A stretch of 8,265 nt of DNA from Schleiferiaceae bacterium (lineage in GTDB: Bacteria; Bacteroidota; Bacteroidia; Flavobacteriales; Schleiferiaceae). How positions within the stretch are numbered: position 1 is the first letter of the stretch; every line of letters begins with the position of its first letter. The notes beneath the pieces were generated by a model that worked only from the letters and a program-made list of their open reading frames with translations, was not told the origin of the DNA and ran no database searches. Below are positions 1 to 6,409 of the stretch, in pieces. The stretch lies in contig JAKMGS010000084.1 in NCBI GenBank assembly GCA_022424815.1, forward strand, positions 1 through 8,265, read 5' to 3'. A program made the position numbers and the translations under genes.

Positions 1-337
1 CTTTGGCATTCACGCCCCAAAGGACATTGTCCAAATTCGTGTGGATGGCATAAATGGCCACATCGTGCTTAATTGCTTTCATCACCACTCGCTCGATATA
101 GGAGCGCCCGTTGAAACGCTTCAGACCAGAAAACACAATGGGATGATGTGCCACAATCAGGTTGATATTCTTCGCGATGGCTTCATCCACCACGCTTTCC
201 AAACAGTCCAAGGCCACCAAAACACCAGTTGATTCCCAGTTTTTGTTCCCGACGATGAGACCGCTATTATCGTAAGATTCTTGAAGTGCGGGAGGAGCCC
301 ACTGCTCCAATGCTTCAACTATTTGACCAATTCTCAT
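1..337 (-). CDS. Nif3-like dinuclear metal center protein, N-terminal part (cut by window edge)
   Basis: The 112 codons visible, starting at ATG 337-335, translate to a clear Nif3/YbgI family N-terminus. Family marks seen are W13-x-P15, the D23-N24-S-G26-L motif, the core strand ending in D44, the metal-binding H64-H65-P, and I95-Y-A-I-H99-T-N-L-D103 followed by G108-V-N. In the E. coli homologue YbgI the equivalent His-His and Asp residues bind the two metals; the remaining C-terminal His and Glu ligands lie outside the window. Family members form toroidal hexamers. They are often annotated as GTP cyclohydrolase I type 2-like, but their true substrate is generally unsettled, so I give no reaction. 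Bacteroidota members are usually about 360 residues, so roughly a third is seen. The gene follows the rpsA terminator by 42 bases, and no convincing promoter or Shine-Dalgarno is visible. The start is supported by the MRIGQIVEALEQWAP beginning typical of the family. Confidence 0.9.
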   Translation of the reverse strand, partial: MRIGQIVEALEQWAPPALQESYDNSGLIVGNKNWESTGVLVALDCLESVVDEAIAKNINLIVAHHPIVFSGLKRFNGRSYIERVVMKAIKHDVAIYAIHTNLDNVLWGVNAK

Positions 338-379
338 ATCTCGAATTTACACCATTCAAGCGAGCCGCGCGCAGCGGAC

Positions 380-410
380 AAAAAAAATCCCCGGGCCTTT
401 GGCTCGGGGA
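380..410 (-). terminator. Rho-independent terminator after rpsA
   Basis: On the minus strand a 10-bp stem (388-397 with 401-410, one G-T wobble pair) closes on a three-base loop and runs straight into eight T's (387-380). It begins 25 bases after the rpsA stop codon and separates rpsA from the Nif3-like gene. No comparable T-run lies on the plus-strand side, so it should act only in the rpsA direction. Confidence 0.9.
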
Positions 411-435
411 CTCAATATTCAATGGAAGAAAACAA

Positions 436-2346
436 TTACTTGTTCTCGTTGTCCATTTGCTCTTTCAAAGCAGCTAGGGCATCCAAATCGCCCATAGTTG
501 AACGCTCTGTAGAAGTACTTGTACTCACTACATTGCCTCCACCTTTGTTCGAAGACGCCGAACGACCTTTCTTCAACTCAACCTCTTTGTAAGTACCTAC
601 GTGAGATACTACAATACGACGGTTGTCTTTGTTGAACTCGATCACTTTGAATTCAGCAGTTTCGCCTTTCTCAAGCTTACCACCGTCTTCTTTCGTGATG
701 TGACGAGCAGGACAGTATGCTTCTACACCTTCGTGGCTAGCAAAGCTAACATCACCACCTTTATCACCAGAGTTGATCATGGTACCGGTGTGTGTAGAAC
801 CTACTTCGAACGCTTTCGCGTAATCGTCCCAAGGGTTGTTCTCCAATTGTTTGTGACCCAAGCTCAAACGACGGTTTTCCGCGTCGATGTCTAAAACAAC
901 TACTTCCAATGTTGCACCGATAGAAGTGAATTCAGATGGGTGTTTCACTTTCTTAGTCCAGCTCAAGTCTGAAATGTGGATCAAACCATCAATTCCTTCT
1001 TCAAGCTCTAGGAAGATACCGAAGTTCGTAAAGTTGCGAACGGTACCCTTGTGTTGTGAACCTTGCGGGTACTTAGTAGTAATATCAGTCCACGGATCAG
1101 TGGTCATTTGCTTGATACCCAAGCTCATCTTGCGCTCCTCACGATCCAAAGTCAATACCTGTGCATCTACTTCATCACCAACTTTCATGAAATCACCAGC
1201 ACTGCGCAAGTGTGCAGACCAGCTCATTTCGCTCACGTGGATCAAACCTTCAACACCTGGCAATACCTCAACGAATGCACCATAATCAGCCAATACAACG
1301 ACTTTACCTTTAACAGTGTCGCCTACAGACAAGTTAGCATCCAGAGCATCCCAAGGGTGCTTCTCTAATTGCTTAAGACCTAGTTGGATACGAGTCTTAC
1401 CTTCATCAAAGTCAAGAATTACAATATTGATTTTCTGATCCAATTCAACTACCTCAGATGGGTGGTTGATACGGCTCCAGCTCAAATCAGTGATGTGTAC
1501 TAAACCATCTACACCGCCCAAGTCAATGAACACTCCGTAAGAGGTGATATTCTTAACCACACCTTCAAGAACTTGACCTTTCTCCAATTTAGAGATGATT
1601 TCCTTCTTCTGCTCTTCAAGATCAGCTTCGATAAGGGCTTTGTGTGAAACTACAACGTTTTTGAATTCATGGTTGATTTTAACCACTTTGAATTCCATTG
1701 TCTTATCTACGTACTGGTCGTAATCGCGGATAGGCTTCACATCAATTTGTGAACCTGGCAAGAACGCTTCTAAACCGAATACATCTACGATCATACCACC
1801 CTTAGTACGTGCCTTAACGTAACCCTTAACGATCTCGTCGTTTTCGTGTGCTTCGTTAACACGGTCCCAAGCTTTGATAGAACGTGCTTTTCTGTGTGAA
1901 AGGACTAATTGACCATTTTTGTCTTCTTGACGGTCAACCAATACCTCAACGGCATCCCCTAGTGCAAGATCTGGGTTGTAGCGGAACTCGTTCAAGCTCA
2001 CTACACCTTCACTCTTAGAGTTGATGTCGATAATTACTTCGCGGTCGGTTTTAGCAGTAACCTTACCTTCCACTACTTGGTGTTCAATAGAAGAACCTAG
2101 GGTCTCTTCGTACAAAGCAGTCAATGCCTCACGATCCTTGTTTCCAGCAGCAGCGCCACCTTCTACATCGTCCCAGCTAAAAGGTGCGTCCTCTACGATT
2201 TCTTCTGCAGTAACTTCTTCCACAGTTTCTTCTTTGGCAGCCTCTTCTGCAGGAGCTTGCTCTACAGTTTCTTCAGTTGCAACGGCCTCCTGAACAGGTG
2301 CCTCTTGTTGTACCTCTTCTTGTGGTACTTGATTCTCTTCTGACAT
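436..2346 (-). CDS. rpsA: 30S ribosomal protein S1 (bS1)
   Basis: This 636-residue protein binds mRNA on the small ribosomal subunit and helps initiation on structured or leaderless-like messages. Six S1 (OB-fold) repeats are visible at about residues 88-152, 168-236, 257-326, 342-413, 429-500 and 515-584. Repeats 3-5 carry the strongest signature (G-V/I-F-I/L-E/D-L...G-L-I/V-H-I/V-S-D/E-L-S-W), and repeat 6 is degenerate. Residues 1-60 are an acidic tail rich in Glu, Ala, Val and Thr, absent from E. coli S1. The C-terminus (about 585-636) is a Lys/Ser/Thr-rich linker ending in a G-D-L-D-A-L-A-A-L-K-E-Q-M helix. The start at ATG 2346 follows a pyrimidine-rich stretch with no Shine-Dalgarno, as is usual in Bacteroidota. 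The gene has its own terminator, and a terminator upstream after gltA, so it is probably a single-gene transcript with a leader of about 107 bases. Identity is secure. Confidence 0.98.
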   Translation of the reverse strand: MSEENQVPQEEVQQEAPVQEAVATEETVEQAPAEEAAKEETVEEVTAEEIVEDAPFSWDDVEGGAAAGNKDREALTALYEETLGSSIEHQVVEGKVTAKTDREVIIDINSKSEGVVSLNEFRYNPDLALGDAVEVLVDRQEDKNGQLVLSHRKARSIKAWDRVNEAHENDEIVKGYVKARTKGGMIVDVFGLEAFLPGSQIDVKPIRDYDQYVDKTMEFKVVKINHEFKNVVVSHKALIEADLEEQKKEIISKLEKGQVLEGVVKNITSYGVFIDLGGVDGLVHITDLSWSRINHPSEVVELDQKINIVILDFDEGKTRIQLGLKQLEKHPWDALDANLSVGDTVKGKVVVLADYGAFVEVLPGVEGLIHVSEMSWSAHLRSAGDFMKVGDEVDAQVLTLDREERKMSLGIKQMTTDPWTDITTKYPQGSQHKGTVRNFTNFGIFLELEEGIDGLIHISDLSWTKKVKHPSEFTSIGATLEVVVLDIDAENRRLSLGHKQLENNPWDDYAKAFEVGSTHTGTMINSGDKGGDVSFASHEGVEAYCPARHITKEDGGKLEKGETAEFKVIEFNKDNRRIVVSHVGTYKEVELKKGRSASSNKGGGNVVSTSTSTERSTMGDLDALAALKEQMDNENK

Positions 2347-2456
2347 GAGAGAAAAATTGTTGTATTTCGGATCCTAGCGTACACTTCTCATTGGTCCGAA
2401 AGTGGTTATTGTTTTTTCATTTTCCCCTCGGCAGTACGCTTCATGTCCGAAAAGGG
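2347..2456 (-). promoter_or_regulatory. Candidate structured 5' leader of rpsA with two related stem-loops
   Basis: The minus-strand sequence just upstream of rpsA can fold into two hairpins. Hairpin A (2456-2424) pairs CCC and TCGG with CCGA and GGG, with a TTT bulge and a 15-base loop. Hairpin B (2401-2365) pairs TTTCGGA with TCCGAAA, plus CC with GG across a one-base bulge, around an 18-base loop. The 5' arm and loop of both carry the same sequence pattern: TTCGGAC, then ATGA, then AAG/AGCG, then GTAC. The TTTCGGA of hairpin A could also pair with the TCCGAAA of hairpin B, giving an alternative fold. S1 represses its own translation through a structured leader in E. coli, so an autoregulatory element is plausible here, but that is inference. 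No Rfam family is claimed. Confidence 0.4.
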
Positions 2457-2459
2457 CTG

Positions 2460-2467
2460 CAAATATA
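2460..2467 (-). promoter_or_regulatory. Candidate rpsA promoter -7 box (TATATTTG)
   Basis: TATATTTG on the minus strand matches the Bacteroidota primary sigma -7 consensus TAnnTTTG exactly. It lies between the gltA terminator and rpsA, where a promoter is required if that terminator works. Transcription would start near 2453. The -33 element is weak: no TTTG sits at the usual spacing of about 19 bases, only GTGG. Confidence 0.4.
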
Positions 2468-2480
2468 GGGCAATCCCTAT
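2465..2480. repeat. Short perfect inverted repeat overlapping the candidate rpsA -7 box
   Basis: ATAGGG and CCCTAT form a 6-bp inverted repeat around a four-base centre. Its promoter-proximal arm overlaps the first three bases of the TATATTTG box. It would be upstream of the predicted transcript start, so an operator is a better guess than an RNA hairpin. A repeat this short can occur by chance. Confidence 0.25.
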
Positions 2481-2499
2481 CATAAATCCACTGAAAATC

Positions 2500-2537
2500 A
2501 AACAAAAAGCCCTGCAACACTCAAAATGCTGCAGGGC
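2500..2537 (-). terminator. Rho-independent terminator after gltA
   Basis: On the minus strand GCCCTGCA (2537-2530) and TGCAGGGC (2516-2509) form an 8-bp perfect stem around a 13-base loop, followed by TTTTTGTTT (2508-2500). It starts 23 bases after the gltA stop codon. It closes the carA-eno-gltA transcript and isolates rpsA. Confidence 0.85.
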
Positions 2538-2560
2538 CTATATGTCTAAAAATTAGAATC

Positions 2561-3862
2561 TTATCCTAATTTCGCTTTCAACAGTTCTGTCGTTGTACTT
2601 CCAGGGCGCTCAATCGGCATACCCATCGCACGATCCCAAATCAAATTTGACAAGGTTCCCAAAGAACGAGCAACACCAAATAGCACAGTGTAGAATTCAT
2701 ATTCAACCAAGCCGTAGTGCGTCAACAACTGACCGCTGTGTGCATCCACATTTGGCCAAGGATTCTTCACTTTACCCGTAGCGCTCAAGATATCCGGCAC
2801 CACCTCGTAGATCATGCTGACAATCTTGAACAACTCAGAATTTGGCATTTTAGCCCGTGCGAACTCGCGCTGTGCAGTATATCGGGGATCCGTCTTGCGC
2901 AATACCGCATGACCAAAACCTGGAATCACTTTTCCATCAGCTAAGGTCTTCTTACAGTAATTCGCAATCTGCTCCTTCGTCGGCAATCCACCGCCCAATT
3001 CCTGACGCATGCTGTTAATCCAACGAATAACCTCTTGATTCGCCAATCCGTGTAATGGACCTGCCAAACCGTTCATACCCGCGGCAAAGCTTAGATAGGC
3101 ATCACTCAACGCGGAACCTACCAAGTGTACCGTATGCGCACTCACGTTACCACCTTCGTGATCCGCGTGAATGGTCATGTACAAGCGCATCAATTCCTTG
3201 AACTCATCATTATCAAACCCTAGCATGTGTGCGAAGTTACCCGCCCAATCCAGTTTCGGATCTGGTTCAATATGCTGGTCGTTGTGGTACATTCTGCGGT
3301 AGATATATGCAGCAACACGCGGCAAACGAGCAATCAAATTCATACTGTCCTCGTATGTCGCATCCCAGTACTCACTCTTGTGTACACCTGCCTGGTAAGC
3401 CTTCGCATATTCGCTTTCTGTACGCATCGCCATAATTGCAATCGAAAACTGCGTCATTGGGTGTGTACGGTTAGGTAACGCATCTATGGCCTTGAACACG
3501 TGTACGGGAACATTATTTCTACGTACCCAGTTATTACTCAATCGACGAGCTTGATCTTCCGTAGGAATCTCATTCATCAACATCAGGTGGAACAATCCTT
3601 CAGGCAAAGGCTGCTCACCCCCAGGATACTTAGGGAGTTTTTTCTGCAATTCAGGGATACTGTACCCGCGGAAACGAATTCCTTCTTCTGGGTCCAATTT
3701 TGACGTTTCACAAATCAAAGCCGGCATGCCACGCATACCACCATATAATTGGCCCACTTTAATCTCACCAATAGTTTTATCGGCATTCTCCTTTAAAAAT
3801 ACCTTGGTATCGGCTACAATACCTGGGTAGGTATCGCGAAACTGTTCTTTAATCTTATCCAT
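2561..3862 (-). CDS. gltA: Citrate (Si)-synthase, eukaryote-like type
   Basis: This 433-residue enzyme condenses acetyl-CoA and oxaloacetate to citrate at the entry to the TCA cycle. The catalytic triad is intact: H271 in L-H-G-L-A-N-Q-E, H318 in G-F-G-H-A-V, and D373 in N-V-D-A-H-S-G. Substrate-binding arginines are seen at R327, R399 and R419. The protein aligns by eye over almost its whole length with animal mitochondrial citrate synthase. Shared stretches include the Y-G-G-M-R-G-M, E-G-I-R-F-R-G and I-H-A-D-H-E-G-G-N-V-S-A-H-T regions and the K-N-P-W-P-N-V-D-A-H-S-G region. It lacks the N-terminal domain that makes E. coli-type GltA hexameric and NADH-sensitive, so a homodimer is expected from family knowledge. 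The gene starts 20 bases after the eno stop codon, with no Shine-Dalgarno, and is probably cotranscribed with eno. The symbol gltA is used by function; the lineage differs from E. coli gltA. Confidence 0.96.
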   Translation of the reverse strand: MDKIKEQFRDTYPGIVADTKVFLKENADKTIGEIKVGQLYGGMRGMPALICETSKLDPEEGIRFRGYSIPELQKKLPKYPGGEQPLPEGLFHLMLMNEIPTEDQARRLSNNWVRRNNVPVHVFKAIDALPNRTHPMTQFSIAIMAMRTESEYAKAYQAGVHKSEYWDATYEDSMNLIARLPRVAAYIYRRMYHNDQHIEPDPKLDWAGNFAHMLGFDNDEFKELMRLYMTIHADHEGGNVSAHTVHLVGSALSDAYLSFAAGMNGLAGPLHGLANQEVIRWINSMRQELGGGLPTKEQIANYCKKTLADGKVIPGFGHAVLRKTDPRYTAQREFARAKMPNSELFKIVSMIYEVVPDILSATGKVKNPWPNVDAHSGQLLTHYGLVEYEFYTVLFGVARSLGTLSNLIWDRAMGMPIERPGSTTTELLKAKLG

Positions 3863-3882
3863 GATAGGTGGTTTTTAGGGTA

Positions 3883-5172
3883 TTATTTCAAATACGGGAA
3901 ATTGGTACCCAAGAACACTGCTCTATCGCCCAATTCCTCTTCAATTCTCAACAATTGGTTGTACTTCGCCATACGGTCTGAACGAGAGGCAGAACCAGTC
4001 TTAATTTGACCAGTATTCAATGCTACTGCTAAATCAGCGATGGTGGCATCTTCAGTCTCTCCACTTCGGTGTGACATTACAGCGGTCATCTGGTGACGGT
4101 TAGCCAATGTTACTGTATTGATGGTTTCTGTAAGTGTACCAATTTGATTCACTTTAACCAGTACTGAATTGGCACTTCCCTCCTCAATACCACGAGCGAC
4201 ACGCTTCTCGTTAGTCACGAACAAATCGTCACCCACTAATTGGACCTTATCACCAATCTTCGCATGAAGCTTAGCCCATCCTGCCCAATCATCTTCATGA
4301 AGTCCATCTTCAATAGATGCGATAGGGTATTTCTCGATCCAAGTAGCCCAGTAGTCCACCATTTCGTCCGACGTCAATTCACGATCATCGCTCTTGTGGA
4401 ACACATATTTGCCTTTTTCTTCATTGTAGAATTCTGAAGCTGCAGCGTCCATGGCAATCCAAATATCCTTACCTGGCGTATAACCAGCCTTTTCAATACT
4501 CTCAAGAATGATTTCAAGCGCCTCTTCGTTCGATCCAATCGAAGGTGCAAAACCTCCTTCATCACCAACATTGGTAGAATATCCTTTACTCTTCAATACT
4601 TTCTTCAAGTTGTGAAATACCTCAGTACCCATACGCAATGCTTGGCTGAAAGACTCGGCACCAAACGGCATTACCATAAACTCTTGGAAGTCGATAGAGT
4701 TATCAGCATGTGACCCGCCGTTCAAGATATTCATCATTGGAACTGGCAAAGTACGAGCATTTACACCGCCAATGTAGCGGTATAGAGGCTGTCCTGTGCT
4801 CTCTGCAGCAGCTTTAGCCACAGCCAAAGACACCGCAAGGATAGCATTAGCCCCTAGTTTCCCTTTATTTTCAGTTCCATCAAGATCTAACATGATTTGA
4901 TCGATGGCAGCTTGTTCAGTAACGATCTCACCTTCCAATTCCGGTCCGATGATATCATTCACATTCTCAACAGCCTTCAATACGCTTTTACCCATATAAT
5001 AAGTCGGGTCTTCGTCACGCAATTCAACAGCTTCATGAATACCTGTAGATGCACCAGAAGGCACCGCTGCACGGCCCATCGCACCAGAAGAAGTGATCAC
5101 ATCAACTTCAACAGTTGGATTACCACGAGAATCTAAAATTTGTCTTGCATGAACATGCGTAATAACAGACAT
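3883..5172 (-). CDS. eno: Enolase (phosphopyruvate hydratase)
   Basis: This 429-residue cytosolic enzyme interconverts 2-phosphoglycerate and phosphoenolpyruvate. All catalytic features of the family are present: the N-terminal D14-S-R-G-N-P-T-V-E-V and P38-S-G-A-S-T-G loops, catalytic E205 in G-D-E-G-G-F-A-P, and Mg ligands D242, E288 (S-I-E-D-G) and D315 (V-G-D-D). The catalytic base K340 (V-K-V-N-Q-I-G-T) and the S-H368-R-S-G-E-T loop and K391 are also there. Length and N-terminus are standard for bacterial enolase, so the ATG at 5172 is well supported. The gene starts 30 bases after carA and ends 20 bases before gltA, suggesting a carA-eno-gltA operon. Nothing is missing or unusual. Confidence 0.98.
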   Translation of the reverse strand: MSVITHVHARQILDSRGNPTVEVDVITSSGAMGRAAVPSGASTGIHEAVELRDEDPTYYMGKSVLKAVENVNDIIGPELEGEIVTEQAAIDQIMLDLDGTENKGKLGANAILAVSLAVAKAAAESTGQPLYRYIGGVNARTLPVPMMNILNGGSHADNSIDFQEFMVMPFGAESFSQALRMGTEVFHNLKKVLKSKGYSTNVGDEGGFAPSIGSNEEALEIILESIEKAGYTPGKDIWIAMDAAASEFYNEEKGKYVFHKSDDRELTSDEMVDYWATWIEKYPIASIEDGLHEDDWAGWAKLHAKIGDKVQLVGDDLFVTNEKRVARGIEEGSANSVLVKVNQIGTLTETINTVTLANRHQMTAVMSHRSGETEDATIADLAVALNTGQIKTGSASRSDRMAKYNQLLRIEEELGDRAVFLGTNFPYLK

Positions 5173-5180
5173 AAGTTTTC

Positions 5181-5203
5181 AGTTTAGAGTGTTAGTTCAG
5201 AGT
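5181..5203. repeat. Tiny imperfect direct repeat in the carA-eno gap
   Basis: AGTTTAGAGT (5181-5190) and AGTTCAGAGT (5194-5203) match at nine of ten bases in the 30-base gap, the second copy running into the carA stop codon. This looks like a local duplication of low-complexity spacer sequence; no function is suggested. Confidence 0.3.
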
Positions 5204-6315
5204 TAATTCGCGGAAGTGTGGTTCTTAATATCTTCGATGAATTGGTCAAATAAGTATCTACTATCGTGCGGACCCGGCGAAGCCTCAGGGTGGTACTGTA
5301 CCGAGAAACATTTCGCATCTGTTCTCTTAATTCCAGCCACAGTCTGGTCGTTCAAATGAATGTGAGTCAAAGCGACATTCTCAGCGCCTTCAACATCTTC
5401 CATCTTCACTACAAAGCCATGATTCTGAGAGGTGATCTCTCCTAATCCAGTCTCCACATTTTTTACGGGGTGATTAATCCCGCGGTGGCCATTAAACATT
5501 TTATACGTGCTCAAGCCACTTGCCAAGGCAATCATTTGGTGCCCAAGACAAATCCCAAAAACAGGAAGACCAGAGGCAATTCCTTTGGTTACTTCTGTCA
5601 CAACCTCAGGGGAAGCCGCCGGATCACCAGGGCCATTGGAATAGAACAAGCCATTGGGGTTCCATGCCATCATCTCTTCCGTAGTAGTATTGTAAGGGAA
5701 CACCTTCACACGTGCTCCGCGGTCGGTCATACAACGAACGATATTGTTTTTAATACCCAAATCCAAAGCAGCAATGCGGACCTCACTGTCCTCGGGTCCT
5801 ACTTCATAAGACTCCTTGGCACTAACTACTGGTGCAAGCGCAAGACCTTCCATTGAAGGACAATTGGCCAATTCTGCTTTCAACGCATCCACATCATGAA
5901 TTTCAGTCGAAATAATTGCATTCATTGCACCAGCATCTCGAATGTGACGCACTAGTGCACGTGTATCGATATCTGCAATGGCCACTTTATTTTGCTTTTC
6001 AAAATATCCGTAAAGGCTATCGCTTTTACCAGCACGCGAAGCAACATCACTAAAGTTCTTTGTTATCAAGCCAGCGATTTGAATATTTCCGCTCTCCACT
6101 TCATCCGTATGAACACCATAGTTACCGATGTGCGATGTAGCCATCACCATCAGTTGACCAAAATATGAGGGGTCAGTAAATATCTCTTGGTAACCGGTCA
6201 TACCTGTATTGAAACAAATCTCACCATAGGTCGTTCCATCTAATCCAGTAGATGCCCCATAAAACACCGTACCGTCTTCAAGTAATAAAATGGCTTTTTT
6301 CGTGGCTTCTTTCAT
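5203..6315 (-). CDS. carA: Carbamoyl-phosphate synthase small (glutaminase) subunit
   Basis: This 370-residue subunit hydrolyses glutamine and passes ammonia to CarB for carbamoyl phosphate, feeding pyrimidine and arginine synthesis. The N-terminal CarA domain (about 6-140) contains the conserved F-N-T-G-M-T-G-Y-Q-E and D-P-S-Y segments. The C-terminal class I glutamine amidotransferase domain (about 180-360) carries the nucleophile C256 in G-I-C-L-G-H-Q and the H342-P-E344 pair. N298-H299-G-F and the S-N-G-P-G-D-P loop are also there. I choose ATG 6315 because the homologous start is M-K-E-A-T-K-K-A-I-L-L-L-E-D-G. The longer reading frame opens at a GTG at 6354-6352, which is the loop of a terminator hairpin and adds 13 non-homologous residues. 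The partner carB is not in the window. The gene follows the rplQ terminator by only 16 bases and is followed closely by eno. Confidence 0.96.
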   Translation of the reverse strand: MKEATKKAILLLEDGTVFYGASTGLDGTTYGEICFNTGMTGYQEIFTDPSYFGQLMVMATSHIGNYGVHTDEVESGNIQIAGLITKNFSDVASRAGKSDSLYGYFEKQNKVAIADIDTRALVRHIRDAGAMNAIISTEIHDVDALKAELANCPSMEGLALAPVVSAKESYEVGPEDSEVRIAALDLGIKNNIVRCMTDRGARVKVFPYNTTTEEMMAWNPNGLFYSNGPGDPAASPEVVTEVTKGIASGLPVFGICLGHQMIALASGLSTYKMFNGHRGINHPVKNVETGLGEITSQNHGFVVKMEDVEGAENVALTHIHLNDQTVAGIKRTDAKCFSVQYHPEASPGPHDSRYLFDQFIEDIKNHTSAN

Positions 6316-6331
6316 GTGTGTAGTTATGTTC

Positions 6332-6366
6332 AAAAAAAAGGGGAATAAGGCCACGCCTTATTCCCC
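6332..6366 (-). terminator. Strong Rho-independent terminator between rplQ and carA
   Basis: On the minus strand a perfect 12-bp stem (6366-6355 with 6351-6340) with a three-base loop runs into eight T's (6339-6332). It lies 43 bases after the rplQ stop and ends the rpsD-rpoA-rplQ transcript. The T-run ends just 16 bases before the carA start codon, so the hairpin may also lie in the carA leader and limit expression of carA. Confidence 0.92.
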
Positions 6367-6367
6367 C

Positions 6368-6375
6368 CAAAGTTA
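6368..6375 (-). promoter_or_regulatory. Candidate -7 box before carA (TAACTTTG)
   Basis: TAACTTTG on the minus strand fits the Bacteroidota TAnnTTTG consensus and sits directly upstream of the terminator hairpin. No TTTG is found at the expected -33 position. If used, the transcript would begin at or inside the hairpin at 6366-6340. The match may be chance in an AT-rich gap; the alternative source of carA mRNA is read-through from rplQ. Confidence 0.25.
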
Positions 6376-6409
6376 ATTAACAATGAACTATTTGGTACAT
6401 TATATCTTC

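Noticed and set aside
338..379. Promoter for the Nif3-like gene using TAAATTCG and an upstream TTTG
   Set aside because: The spacing is 29 bases instead of about 19 and the box would place the transcript start on the start codon. The small CCGC/GCGG hairpin at 365-377 is too short to interpret.
41..1368. Plus-strand ORFs across the Nif3-like gene and the 3' part of rpsA
   Set aside because: They lie antisense to strongly supported genes, have Cys/Ser/Thr/Phe-rich composition typical of reverse-strand reading, and show no recognisable domain.
2021..2293. Ser/Ala-rich 90-residue plus-strand ORF
   Set aside because: It is the antisense of the Glu/Ala/Val-rich S1 tail, which automatically gives a Ser/Ala/Thr-rich translation.
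2378..2526. Open minus-strand frame from a GTG in the gltA terminator through the rpsA leader (about 45 codons)
   Set aside because: Its start would lie inside the terminator loop, the product is unrecognised, and the stretch is better explained as promoter and leader.
4374..4571. Minus-strand 65-residue ORF inside eno
   Set aside because: It is a frame-shifted shadow of enolase, which is intact in its own frame with all catalytic residues.
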